Source: Plenodomus lindquistii
Lineage: Eukaryota; Ascomycota; Dothideomycetes; Pleosporales; Leptosphaeriaceae
Reading direction: 5' to 3'
DNA: 64,000 nucleotides
Assembly: GCA_025504975.1 (NCBI GenBank)
Contig: JANUWI010000003.1
Coordinates: 3,534,001-3,598,000, forward strand
The notes beneath the pieces were generated by a model. The model was not told where the DNA came from. It searched no databases and was given only the letters and a program-made list of their open reading frames with translations. Below are positions 9,724 to 21,550 of the stretch, one piece after another. The position numbers and the translations under genes are program-made. The stretch's first letter is position 1. Every line of letters starts with the position of its first letter.

Positions 9724-12700
9724 TTACTAATAGTTTTTAATATAATAAAGCCTAAAGTTAATCTTTCTCTAGCAGCTATAAAAGCTATAAAGTCTAATTT
9801 ATAATTCTATTATTATAGTTTCTTTCTTTTTTTATTATTTTCTTTTACTATAGCTTTACTACTACTACTATAGAAACTTTTCTATTTAAAAAAAAGCGTT
9901 CTATATAATTAAATTAATATTATAATTAGGTAGTTTTATTTTTTTTATAGCGCTATAAACACTAGTACGTAGCCTAGTAGTATTCTTTTTACTATTAAAT
10001 TTAATAAAGAAAACTAGCCTTTTTAGCCTGTACTAAAACCTTTATTAAACTAGTTAATTATTATAATAGTATTCTAGCTATAACTAGGCTATAGTAAAAA
10101 CGCGCTAGCGCCTTTTAAAAATATAGTTATTTAGGCGTAATATAAAAATATAGCAGCGTTAGAATAAACTAAATCTATTAATAGTTATTTATCTAGATAA
10201 ATTTAGAGTACTATAAAAGCTAACTAGGTAAAAATAGTTATAATAAAAATTACTTTTAATATAAACTTTATTTATATTATCTAGATTAATAATACATTTA
10301 ATTAGTACTATAATATTAGTAGTAGGTATCTTTTTATAATAGCTATTATAATAGTTCTAATTTACGTTATAAATAGAGATATTAGTATTATTATCTCTAG
10401 TAGTACTAAATTTAAAAATCTAAACAACTTTATAGACTAATTTATTATTAATAAAATTAAACTAATCTAACTACATAGTATTACTAAATATAAATAAATA
10501 TATATAATTAAAATAAGTATTTTACTATAGCTTTTTTCTAGAAGCGTATATACTTTTATAATAATATAAAACTTATTTAAAAAAGTTTTATAAAAAAAAA
10601 TAAAGACTACCTAGAAGTTTATTATATACTTTAATAAGTATTAGAAAAAGAATAATAATAAGCTGCTGTTAACGCTAACTCTAGTAATAAAATAAATAAA
10701 AAGTTCTAGTAAAAGCCTAGTAAAAAAAGTAATAAAAAAAAAATTAAAATAGAGCTACTAGATTTTATAATTAAAAAAGAAAAGCTATTATCTATAACGC
10801 CTAAAACTACTAAAAAGTTAACTAAAGCATTTACTAGTAGACTATTAGCTAGTTTATCTACTACTTTTATATTATATATTTAAATACCTTTTTAGAAGTG
10901 TAGTAGATTATAGATTATATAATTAGAATTACTACTAGATATTACTACACTATAAGCTCTAATTCTACGCAAGTTATATAATAACTTTAATAACTAGAAT
11001 AATATTAAAATACTAGACCTAACTAATATAGTAAATAATAGTCTAGATAACCTATTACTAGTTAAAAATACGCTTTTATTCTATAGCTTATACTACTTCT
11101 AGAGGGTAGGTAGAGTTAAAGACGTCTAACTATATAAAAAATAGTAATAGTTAATATAATAGTTTTTTTATTATAGTATTTTAAATTCTATATTTTTAAA
11201 CTTTAATATATTTATATTTTAGTTTTATAAAGCATCTAGTTTTAATTCTAGATTAAACGCGTTATATTACTTTTTTATAATACCTTTTTTTAATAGTATA
11301 GTATTTAATAAAGGCTATAAGTCTATAGATATAATAGTTTATACTTTCTAAATCTAGTAAATTTTTAAGTGCAGTTTATAAAGTATAAATTTTAAATATA
11401 ATATATATATATAGTAATAGATTATATAGATAGTATAGAGTACTACTAGCTTACACGTATAATTTCTTTATATATAAAACTCTAGTTAGCTTTATTTAAA
11501 TTTTTTAGCTCTACTTTTTTACGTAATAAAAAAGTAGTTTTTACTCTACTAATATAGGTATTATTTATAGATTATACTTTTATAATAGCTAGCTTATACC
11601 TTTTTAATACTAGAAGTTTATCTCTATACTAATTATTCTTCTACGTATATTTATTTATTAATTTTTATATTTTTAGTATATACGTAGTAGGTAGAGGTAA
11701 TATAGAAAAAAATAATAGTATACTAGAAAGTAGTGTCTATAATATATATAACTAAAGTCTAGGTATAGAATTGCATTAATATATATATTATAGCGTATAA
11801 AGCGTTTTTTTATATAGGTATAAAGTTTTTTTAAGTTTTACTTAGTATATAGATACTAAAGTGTTTATTATATAAATATTTAGAATTTTTTCTAAATATT
11901 ATATATACAAAATAGTTTAGATATACTATAATAGTTATTATAATAGTTTATATAACTCTAGACGCTCTATACTATAGGCTCTATTATATATAAATAGTAG
12001 ATGCCTATATATATAACTATAGACTATATTACTCTAAAATATACTTTTTAAGCCTCTAGCTCTCTATAGCTTTACTATACTCTATCTATAAATATACCTA
12101 TTTTTTTTTTACTTAAAGGGTTACAGGTGTAGCTAATAATAGTATAAATAAATTCTAAGCTAGATATAGTATTAAATCTTTTTAGTAGAAATATTTTAGC
12201 TTAGCTAGTAGATAGTAAATAATAGTTATATAATAGTACTAATTAGAGCTTACTAGAGATCTAAAATAGTGTAGTTACTATATAGATAAAAAAAAGGTAC
12301 TAAATATCTATTAATAGTAAATAAAATTTTAGATACTATATACTTACTCTCTATCTAGTATTTAAAAAACGCTGCTATAATAATACGCTTTAGCTTATTA
12401 AAAAGATACTAAAAAGATATTATAGATAATTTAAAGTAGGCCTCTAGAAAAATAGAGCGCTATAGCTTTTTATTTAAAACTAGTAAATATTTATATACTA
12501 AATAAAAAAAAGTTAACTAAATATAAATTAGGTAAAAGTAAAATAAAAATATTATAAATAGAAATATAGCCTTACTTTATTATAGGCTTATAAATCTGCT
12601 ACCTACTTCTTAATAATATTCTACGTCTCTAGAATAAGCTAGTTAATTATAAACTATATATAGATAAGTACTTATAATAGCTAGTATAATAGGTAATATA

Positions 12701-15700
12701 ATACTTTAAACTATTTCTAGTTTAGACGTTATATAAAAGTATTATATAAATACTTTTATAAAAACTCTATTTTTTTACTAACTAAAATAATTGTACGCTT
12801 CTAGAAAACTTATATTTTAAACTAGATATATAATATAAATAAAGCTAACGTAGTCTATACTATATCTTTATAATTAAAAGTAGTAAAATCTAGTAAAAAA
12901 AAGTTAATTTTATTATTTTTAGCGCTAGGTTCTATAATCTAAAGCTACTTAAATTTTTTATAGACTTTAATTTTAGGTAATAGTTATATAATAGTTAACA
13001 TAATAGTTATAAAGGCGTTAGTAGGTAGCGTAAACTTATTACCTAAAAAGTAAATAGTAAACTAGGTAGTTATAAATAAGTTATAGTATTAAATAGGTTT
13101 AAAAAAGTAGTTATAGCTAATTTTCTAGGCCTAGTAACTATTTAATTCCTATCTATTTATAAATTAGAGCTATTACTTATACTATTATAAAAAAGACTTA
13201 CTAATTATAGATAAGTGCGTTTTTAGCCTAGGTATAAAAAGTTTTCTATATACTCTAATAGTCTACTTTAGTATATTTACTAAAAAGTTACTACGCTACT
13301 AGATTAAATTTATTTTTTTAGAAGTATAAGTAGATAGTCTAGAAAGTAGCTTTACTTTTATATATTATAAATAGATAGCTCTAGAGAAAATTATAATATA
13401 CTATATTTTTAACTATATTAGCGTTATTTAAATACTTATAGTTAAACTTACGCTTTTTACGTTTAGGTGTTATAGGCGCTATAATTATAATACGTAGCAT
13501 AAAAATAAAAGTATAGAAAAAGTTATAGATTATAAAAAGTTAAAAGTTTAAAAGTTAAAAGATTTTATAGTACTAATAAATTAATGTAATATTATAAGTA
13601 AATATAGTATAGTAGTAAATAAGTTTATAGCTAAAATAAAAGTACGCGTTGCATATAAATAAAAACCTATTTCTAGATTAAATTTATATTTTAATTCTAA
13701 AATAGCTATTAGATTATTATATAGACTATTACTTTATACTCTATTACTTAATTAATAACTAAGTTTATAATATTTAACTTTTCTAATAAAAAGGCTATAT
13801 TTTTACTATAAACTATTTTTTAACTAATTTAATAAGCTAGTTAAAAAATAGTTTATAGACTATTATACTAACTATTACTTCTCTACTTACGCAGGTATAT
13901 ATTTATAAAGTACTTTTATTTTAACTACTAGTACTTAAATTTATATTTACTACTAGTACCTAGTACTACTTTTATTTATACTTTTATTAAACTTTAGGCG
14001 TATAGTAATATAACTTCTACTTTTTTTTTTTTATTTTTTTTTTACTTTAACTTTTTTTTTTTATTTATTACTATAATACTACCTCTACGCTTTTTTATTA
14101 GCTCTATCTACTTTTCTAACTACTATATACTATATCTAGTAGCTACGCGCTCTAGTAACTACTTTAAATCTAGTATATTACTATAGTTATAAAGCCTAGC
14201 GCCTAAAAAGTTAACTAGAAAATAAAAGTACGTCTATAATAATTTTAATAATAGCCTACTAATATATATTATAGACTTACCTAGAAGTACTAAATAACTC
14301 TAATACTATAGACTTAGACCTACTACTACTACTATCTCTAGAGACTATTCTGCTAGAGAATAGTTTTAGTCTAGAAATTTAGCTTCTTTCTAAGTAACTT
14401 TTTTAAACTTCTATTAATACTCTAGGTAATAGTATAATAGATAATAGTATAATAGAAAATAGGTAATATAAATTAGACTCTACAGCTAAAAAACTATAAA
14501 AAAAAATAGAGAAAAAAAAAAAAAAAAAAAAGGATAAAAATAAAAGGGATAAAAAGAATAAAAAGAATAAAAAAAATAAAATAGACTTAAATAAAATAGA
14601 AAAACCTATATAAGTAGTAAATATAATATCTATTATAATAGTATCTATAATAGTTTACTAATTTAATATAGCTAAAGGTAAAAGTGTATAAACTAGTACT
14701 ATAGCTACTAACTAGCCTCTAGCTTTAAAAGCTGCTAACTAGCCTCTAGAAGCTACTAACTAGCCTCTAGAAACTAGCAGTGCTATAAATAATCTGCTAA
14801 AAAATATAAATAAAGAATTCTCTAGCGTACGTAATAGTAGAAAAAGTTTAAAAAAAAAAAATACTGCTATAAAAACACAGGCAGAGAAAAAAGCTAAAAA
14901 AAACTAAAAAAATTAATAGCTAGTTTAAACTAGAAAGTAAAAAGCTACAAAGCTATTTAGTAGTAAAAATAATAAAATATATAATAGCCTATATAATAGC
15001 TTTAACTAATAGATAATAGTTACTAGCTCTACTAATAGTAAATTTTACTTTATATCTCTAGAGAATAATAAATCTTGCCCTACACCTCTAGAGAATACTA
15101 AATCTTGCTCTATATTTCTAAACCTCTCTCTAAATCTACTAGCTAAGCTAAAAAAAACCTAGAAAAATAGAGCTATTTCTACTAGAGATAGATATAGTAG
15201 TAGACGTAGTAGTAGACGTAGTAGACGTAGTAGTAAACGTAGTAGACATGCTATTTTTTTAAAAAAGTTTAAAAAGTCTAAAGTATTTACTAATAGAAAT
15301 AAAAAAAAAAAGCCTTACTAATATAAATTAGGTAGTAAGTTTTTACTTTATAATTATATAAGCCTAGACTAATATATATATAATAGCTATTATACTATAT
15401 AAAATCTAGAAGTATTAGAAATCTATAGAATTACTAATACTTAAAACTCTATTTATATAACTAGTTAAAAAGATTATTTAAAACTATAGTAAAGTAAGTA
15501 AAACCTACTACTTTTTACCTAATATTTTTAGTACTTTATAAAAAGCTATAGAGAATATACTAGTTTTAATAATAAAAAGTAAATAATAATACATTATAAT
15601 AGTTATTATAATAGGCTAATTTAATATATAGCTACCTAATTATATATAATCTATATAAAAAAGGTTATAATATAAAAAAAAGATATAGAGCTAGTAATAC

Positions 15701-15983
15701 GTATTATAAAAATATTAGCACTATTTATAAATATATTTAGGCTAGCGCTAAATAAGTTTTATTAAAAAGTTCTAAATATAGTTATAGATAGTAGGTATAA
15801 TTACTATAAATAGTAGATTTTTCTCTATTTTTATAATAAAAGGTTTTTACTACTACTATAAACTAGAGTTTAGGGACTAGTAGCTATACGTAGCTCTAAT
15901 AGTATATATAAATATATTTATACTATTATAGTAACTATTATATTATTTTAATAACTAGTATAAACATTTTATTATTAGTATTC

Positions 15984-16063
15984 TAGATTTTAGCAATTTT
16001 GATTTTCAGATTTTAATTTTCCAATTTTGGTTTTGAGCGAGATGAGGCTCCTCGTCACCCGTA
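15984..16063. repeat. Right terminal inverted repeat of the transposable element
   Basis: Reverse complement of the left repeat; ends ...CCTCGTCACCCGTA. The outer 40 bases keep several CA and TG dinucleotides that RIP would normally destroy, unlike the interior a few dozen bases away. Confidence 0.88.
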
Positions 16064-16069
16064 GGCTCG
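16064..16069. repeat. Right target-site duplication GGCTCG
   Basis: Second copy of the 6-bp duplication. Removing the element and one copy would restore continuous GC-balanced intergenic sequence. Confidence 0.8.
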
Positions 16070-16297
16070 CGCCGGAGGTGCCCCGGAATTGCGGGCAACT
16101 TGCACCATCATTGGTCCGTACGAGCAGCGGAAAAACACAAGTGCGTGGAAAATGGAATTGTTTTCCAGCGTTCATAGTCACGGGTGCGCTGCATGCAGCT
16201 GGACATTGTCAAGTTGAAGCAAGGTTCACAAGAATTGTATTGGAGAATGTTTGTTGATTTTGACATGTATAATGTGCCCCACGAGCGAGAACATCAG

Positions 16298-17757
16298 CTA
16301 ACTTGTTAGTACAAGTCGTGAACAATCTGCTTTACTATCGAGTGTGTTAGTCATCGATGACATCAACTGTCGTCTCAACCATACTTACGGTTGGCAAAGT
16401 CTTTGTGGTCCTTACTGTGGAGCGCTCTCGAAGCGATAGCCTCTTCCTCGGCTTCACCCGTTGGCACATCGTACTGCAGCAGCGTTAGCAGTCGACTCCT
16501 TCAGCGATAGACAGGTACTTGCAGCTGTTAAGCTGGTCTTGTGACCGAGTTCCTCTACAAGTCCTGCAATCGCATCTGCAACCATGTGAGAATCCTTCTC
16601 ATCGCTGCCGGTGCTCTGCTTTCCAATATACGGTATGATCCTAGCTATTTGCTTTGCCTCCTCTGGGTTGCTGGCCTTAAAATGGACTGTAGGTGCTAAG
16701 CTCAAACAGCTGGTAATCCCATGAGGAATACTATAAGTCGCGCCAATCGCGTGCCCTATGCTGTGGCTGAGTCCGACGCCACCGGTGTAAAGGAAGGGGA
16801 ACAGCGAGGAGTAACAGGCGAGAAACAATCGAGTGCGGACTTCAGCATCTTTCGGGTCCGCTTTAGATTTGGGCAGGTAGGTGAAAAGATCTTTGATGGC
16901 TTCCAGAGACATGCGTTTTGTGGGGATTTCGGCGGCAAGTGGGTGATACATCAGTTCGACCGCGTGGTCTAACGATCGTATCTGCCTGGTATCAGCAGTA
17001 AGCTCTTAAGTAGCACTCTCCTATCTGCACTTACTCCTGTACTGGTCCAGAGATGGAGTGGTGTGTAAAGTGCGATTTCGCCATCGTACACAACGGCTGA
17101 ATTCGATTAGCAGCGATCTCGCCGTCCACAACAGTTTCACCTTACCTTTGGGTACTAGCTCTGGATTGCTAACTGCGATCTTGTGTTTCTCTTCTGTTGT
17201 GAAACCAGCATTCTGTGTCGTCTCGGCCACGCTCAACGTCGTGGGTACTGCGATGCTAGGTACCCACTTTCCTGTCTCTTCATGTATGTTGTATGCAATG
17301 GCTTTTGCAGAGTCAATCGGTGATCCACCTCCTATCGAGATAAGAACATCGCATCCAGACTTTGACATCAATGCTGTGGCTTCGCGAATATCCCCAATTG
17401 GTCTAGTAGTGTAAGCACATATTTCCTTAACAACTGATCCCGGTTACTTACGCGTGCTGTCCAATCTTGCTGAAGGTACCGCCATGTGCAGACCCAAGCG
17501 ACTTCTCAATATCCTTGATCACCGGAGTCTTCTCGTAGAGCGAACGACCTGTAATGATGAAGGCTTTCGTTGCTCCCAGCTCAGTAATGACATCGGAGAG
17601 CTGTTTGCTTGTACCTGCTAGATTCAGTGTGCTTCTGGTGAAGTTCAACGGATTACTAACCATTCCCGTATATCATAAGTTTTACAGGGGAGGCACGGTA
17701 AACACCTTTGACAGCGGAGTCGACGCTGCCGTTCTGGTACTTGGTTGGAAGCGACAT
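16298..17757 (-). CDS. Iron-containing alcohol dehydrogenase, maleylacetate-reductase type, with a frame break near its start
   Basis: Exons read as 17757-17452, 17402-17146, 17096-17035, 16981-16523, 16473-16389 and 16326-16298, about 398 aa. Motifs: ISIGGGSPIDSAKA (dinucleotide loop), TTLSVAE, TSTGIRSLDHAVE, and GLSHSIGHAIGATYSIPHG with the metal-ligand histidines. The intron at 16522-16474 has a GC donor (gcaagt); only this joins TSLTA to YDVPTGEAEEE in frame. The C-terminus may instead end at a stop near 16375 if the last intron is not used. In the first exon, PVKLMIYGNG (a family-typical strand) is one base out of frame with VSNPLNFTRSTL at about 17660. Either the sequence has an indel error, the gene is damaged, or translation starts at the ATG at 17663 and loses the N-terminal strand. 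Maleylacetate reductases make 3-oxoadipate, which fits the neighbours. Confidence 0.82.
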
Positions 17758-18041
17758 GCTTGAGAATTTTGAAGTGTTCACGAAGGATGGGGTCGTCCAG
17801 AATCTCCGTAAGCTTTGCATGCAGCTGCTCCAAATAGGTTCGGGACTCCCGCGGGTGTACTGGCTTGCGTTTCGCTGCTTCGTCATGGAGGGGTCCAGCT
17901 CACGCCCCACAAACAAAGCTCCGCCCCGCCACTGCATGAGTCCACCACCACGACACGGCAGTCAATGCTTTCCCGAATATCACTAAATATGGTCGTCTGG
18001 GAAGATGGATTACCTCATTCTAGTTCAAATTATTGCCAGAC
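17758..18041. promoter_or_regulatory. Divergent promoter of reductase and thiolase genes
   Basis: 284 bp between opposing starts. The compact head-to-head layout suggests co-regulation of maleylacetate-type reductase and thiolase. The minus strand of 17708-17880 also reads as an open, protein-like frame (contains YLEQLHAKLTEILDD), which I cannot assign. Confidence 0.5.
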
Positions 18042-19363
18042 ATGGCGACATTCAGCAAAGCAGCGAGGGGTGTATTGCAGAAGAGTCCAAACGATGTCGT
18101 TCTACTCTCCGCCGTCAGATCTCCCATCGGTCGAGGTTTCAAGGGTGGATATAAAGATTGTCACCCGGAAGATATCCTGATGCCAGTAAGACAGTTGTCT
18201 CATGTGGTTATTACCTTTACTCATCGCGCCAGATCATGAAGGCAGCGGTACAGCGCGCCCAACTCCAGACGCAAGATGTCAACGACGTGATGATTGGAAA
18301 TGTCCTGGCTGAACTCGGCTTCGCAAAAACGGGACGTATGGCACTGAATCATGCGGGATTTCCCAACTCAACGACATTCCACACGGTCAATCGGCAATGT
18401 TCGAGCAGTCTGCAAGCTATCACCCACATCTCATATTCAATCATGGTCGGACAGATAGATGTTGGACTTGCGGGTGGGGTTGAGAGCATGTCAAGGAACT
18501 ATGGCTCACGTGGTCTTCCTACTGATGTCTCGCCGACACTGCTGGGTTCAAACGTCAAAGATGCGCGCGACTGTCTCATGCCGATGGGTATAACCTCAGA
18601 GAATGTAGCGACGCGTTACAAGATTGACCGCAAAGCCCAGGATGAGTATGCGGTACGAAGTCATAGTCGTGCCAGTCGAGCTCAGAGCGAGGGGCGGTTC
18701 GACTGGGAAATGGCTTCCATTACTGTGCCCCGAATCGATGAGAGTACTGGACAGCTATCGGGATTCGAAGTGTCCAAGGATGAGGGCGTCAGACACGGCC
18801 TGACGTATGAGAAAGTGTCAACACTTAAACCTGCGTTTGGCGAGACCGGCAAGAGCACAGCAGGAAACTCGTAGGTATACCTATGCTCATTCGAGATTTC
18901 AATTGACCCATCATCCAGGGCCCAAATCTCCGATGGCGCATCCTCCACGATACTGGCGCGAAGGTCCTGGGCGGAGGAGCGTGGCCTGAAGCCACTGGGT
19001 CGATTCGTAGGCACGCAGGTCAAAGGATGTGCGCCTGATGAGATGGGTATCAGCCCAATCTACGCCATACCTGCGCTCCTCAAATACACGGGCGTGGAGC
19101 TCAAGGATGTAGACGTGATCGAGCTGAATGAGGCGTTTGCTAGTCAAACTATCGCATGTATTCGCGAGCTGGGGCTTGATGAGGAGAAAGTGAATCCCAA
19201 TGGTGGCGCCATTGCTCTTGGCCATCCTACTGGAGCCACCGGTGCACGCCAGACTGCGACGTTATTTGGAGAGCTCAGGAGACAGGATAAGGAGATTGGC
19301 CTGGTCAGCATGTGTGCAAGCACTGGATTAGGAGTAGCTTCACTCTTCGTTCGTGAAGCATAG
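18042..19363 (+). CDS. Thiolase (acetyl-CoA acyltransferase; 3-oxoadipyl-CoA thiolase candidate)
   Basis: Three exons: 18042-18185, 18233-18870 and 18919-19363, about 408 aa, the family's usual size. The start is the first real ATG (MATFSKAARGVLQ). Active-site motifs are VNRQCSSSLQAI (nucleophilic Cys), NPNGGAIALGHPTGATG (catalytic His) and CASTGLGVASLFV (second Cys). The first 25 residues contain Lys and Arg but no acid and could be a weak mitochondrial signal; no C-terminal peroxisomal SKL is present and no PTS2 was seen. Thiolases cleave 3-oxoacyl-CoA with CoA. Peroxisomal beta-oxidation is one option, but beside a SCOT-type transferase and a maleylacetate-type reductase, cleavage of 3-oxoadipyl-CoA to acetyl-CoA and succinyl-CoA is the more economical reading. 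Confidence 0.94.
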
Positions 19364-19677
19364 CATTACAGAAATTTGAGATTAAGCAAGCACCAAGTCA
19401 AGTCGTCATGCCATCAGTGATGCGGAGATGTGGTGCGGATGCTGATTGTGAGACGCCAAGAAAGCACGTGATCTTACTAGCATGGTCCGCCGCCAGCTCC
19501 AATGGCCCCTTCCGTCACCCGGCAATGCTCCCCACACGGTGTTGCAGCAATGCCAGTCCCACACACACGTCGTACACCGCCTGACAGCCGTGATGCGTCC
19601 TGCATCCATGCGGCGGACACTCGCCCTTCATTATCCACTCGCTGTCCACTGAGTTTCCCCTGCATGTTCTAATCAAG

Positions 19678-21105
19678 ATGTTCCTTCTTCGCCGAGCCCC
19701 ACTGCGCATCGTGCCACGCCTGGCAACTGTCCGCTGCCAACGACGCTCGTTGGGCAGTGTGAGTGCCATTGACTCTGTCATATTCCGGACTCTATTCGGA
19801 ACCGAGGAGATACGCAAAGTTTTCGACGACAAAGCTTATATCAATCGATGTGTTGACGCCGAGACGGCGTTGGCTAGAGCACAATCCAAGTGCAATGTCA
19901 TACCGTCTCATATTGGCGATGTAGTGACCTCAAAAGCAAATGAGGTCGAGTTGGACTACGACAAGTTGCGCACCGAAACCGAAATCGTCGGCTACCCCAT
20001 CTTCCCTCTGGTACGCCAACTATCGGCCTCATGTGGCGACGAGGCTGGACGCTATGTGCATTGGGGCGCGACCACCCAAGATATCATGGACCTCGCCAGC
20101 ATATTGCAGATGAAACAAGGCCTTGAGATCGTCGAACGTACTCTCCGCTCCGTCATTAAGAATCTTGAAAATTTATCCAGAAAGCACCGGGATACACCCA
20201 TGGCTGGTCGCACACACTTGCAACACGCTTTACCAATTACCTTTGGACACAAGTGTGCCATATGGCTATCCAGCTTTCAGCGTCATCTTGAGCGACTTGA
20301 ACAACTCAAGCCTCGTGCACTAATGGTGCAATTCGGAGGAGCTGCAGGCTCGTTGGCATCCTTGGGTTCCGGTGACGACGGCATCCGTGTACGAAAGGAG
20401 ATGGCAAGAGATCTGGGCTTGACTGATCCTCCCATCACTTGGCACGTTGCACGTGACGGAGTCGCCGAGATCACGAATTATCTTGCGCTCGTTGGCGGAA
20501 CACTTGGCAAGTTGGCTCTCGACATCATCATTATGTCGTCGAACGAGCTCTCGGAAGTTTCAGAACCATTTGTGCCTCATCGAGGCGCGTCATCCACTAT
20601 GCCACAGAAGCGAAATCCAATCTCGAGCGAGGTCATTCTGGCGGCGTCGAAGATCTTACGATCGAACGCCGGACTAGTTCTGGATGGCATGGTGTCTGAC
20701 TTTGAGCGAGCATCAGGGCCCTGGCATCTGGAGTGGGTTGCAGTGCCGGAGAGTTTCGTCATCGCAGTCGGCGCACTTTACCAGGCCGATTTCGCGCTCT
20801 CCGGACTGGTCGTTAATTCTCAGCAAATGTTGACCAACTTGTACTCGACGCGAGGCCTCATCGTTGCGGAGGCTGTCATGATGGGTCTTGCGCCGCACGT
20901 TGGTCGATCAAAAGCACACGATGTTGTCTACGAAGCCTGCAAAGAAAGCATCGAGAACGACACTAGCCTTTTGGAAGCCTTGCAAACTAGATCTGAAATT
21001 ACAGATAAGATCTCCAGCGAGCAACTGGCATCATTGTGCGATGCGAAGAATTACTTGGGATCTTGTGGGTTGATGGTGGACCAAGTTCTTGCTGTATCAA
21101 GATAA
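19678..21105 (+). CDS. Class-II fumarase-superfamily lyase, 3-carboxy-cis,cis-muconate cycloisomerase / adenylosuccinate lyase type
   Basis: Intronless, 475 aa. The first 30 residues (MFLLRRAPLRIVPRL...) are strongly basic and hydrophobic, so a mitochondrial presequence is likely. Conserved regions of the superfamily are visible: GRYVHWGATTQDIMD, GRTHLQHALPITFG and the signature GASSTMPQKRNPISSE with the flexible catalytic Ser loop. Known eukaryotic carboxymuconate lactonising enzymes are usually beta-propellers, so a bacterial-style PcaB-like enzyme in a fungal aromatic cluster is notable. Adenylosuccinate lyase of purine synthesis is unlikely because of the context and the targeting signal. 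It would feed carboxymuconolactone toward 3-oxoadipate. Substrate assignment is inference. Confidence 0.9.
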   Translation: MFLLRRAPLRIVPRLATVRCQRRSLGSVSAIDSVIFRTLFGTEEIRKVFDDKAYINRCVDAETALARAQSKCNVIPSHIGDVVTSKANEVELDYDKLRTETEIVGYPIFPLVRQLSASCGDEAGRYVHWGATTQDIMDLASILQMKQGLEIVERTLRSVIKNLENLSRKHRDTPMAGRTHLQHALPITFGHKCAIWLSSFQRHLERLEQLKPRALMVQFGGAAGSLASLGSGDDGIRVRKEMARDLGLTDPPITWHVARDGVAEITNYLALVGGTLGKLALDIIIMSSNELSEVSEPFVPHRGASSTMPQKRNPISSEVILAASKILRSNAGLVLDGMVSDFERASGPWHLEWVAVPESFVIAVGALYQADFALSGLVVNSQQMLTNLYSTRGLIVAEAVMMGLAPHVGRSKAHDVVYEACKESIENDTSLLEALQTRSEITDKISSEQLASLCDAKNYLGSCGLMVDQVLAVSR

Positions 21106-21550
21106 ACATAGTTACCCAAAATTCAAAACGTTCAGGCCTCAAATCTATGCATGGAGAGCATCCGCAAATTCCACTTCAGACACACAGACATAGCTCTTCG
21201 GCATGTGCAATCAACAACCCCGCAACGGGATCCTGGTGCTCGCCACTCGAACGATGGTAAGCATGCAGGGTTGCTACACATTCATCTCTCACGGCCCACT
21301 AACCCGGTTCAGACCTGTCATCCACTTCTTGTGGGCCTGTGAGAACGTCCCTCGCCCACCTCCCGAAGTTCATAACCCCGCTGTGCTGGGACCAGGCCCC
21401 GCCACCACATGATGCGTGCCGCTCACTACCTAGCGGCGGCAGATATCACGCTAAGTACTCTTGGTCGAACATACCTGAATATAAGTCACCTCCAGTGACC
21501 AAAACAGAGTACGAAAACTAGTTCATTCTACCCCTCTTAATACAACTATA

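Larger units (their letters stand above)
7711..16063. mobile_element. 8353-bp DNA-transposon-like element, heavily RIP-mutated, with ~80-bp TIRs and 6-bp TSD
   Basis: Seen directly: inverted terminal repeats at both ends, a 6-bp direct duplication (GGCTCG) outside them, and an interior that is almost only A and T, with TpA everywhere and CpA/TpG nearly absent, while CG, CT, AG and GC remain. That dinucleotide pattern is the RIP signature of ascomycetes, which mutate CpA to TpA in duplicated sequence. No open frame of 60 codons survives in the RIP-mutated interior. Relics of coding bias remain: a Lys-rich stretch near 14500-14600 and an AGTAGACGTAG-type run at 15190-15250 that would once have read Ser/Arg-rich on the plus strand. 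The superfamily cannot be named; 6-bp duplications are uncommon among fungal transposons. The element splits the catabolic neighbourhood. Confidence 0.88.

Noticed and set aside
7711..16063. Starship, LTR retrotransposon or Maverick/Polinton
   Set aside because: No direct long terminal repeats and no recognisable captain recombinase; size and terminal bases do not fit Maverick, although the 6-bp duplication would.
16027..16257. 76-codon open frame starting in the right TIR
   Set aside because: Begins in transposon end sequence, no motifs and no splice partner.
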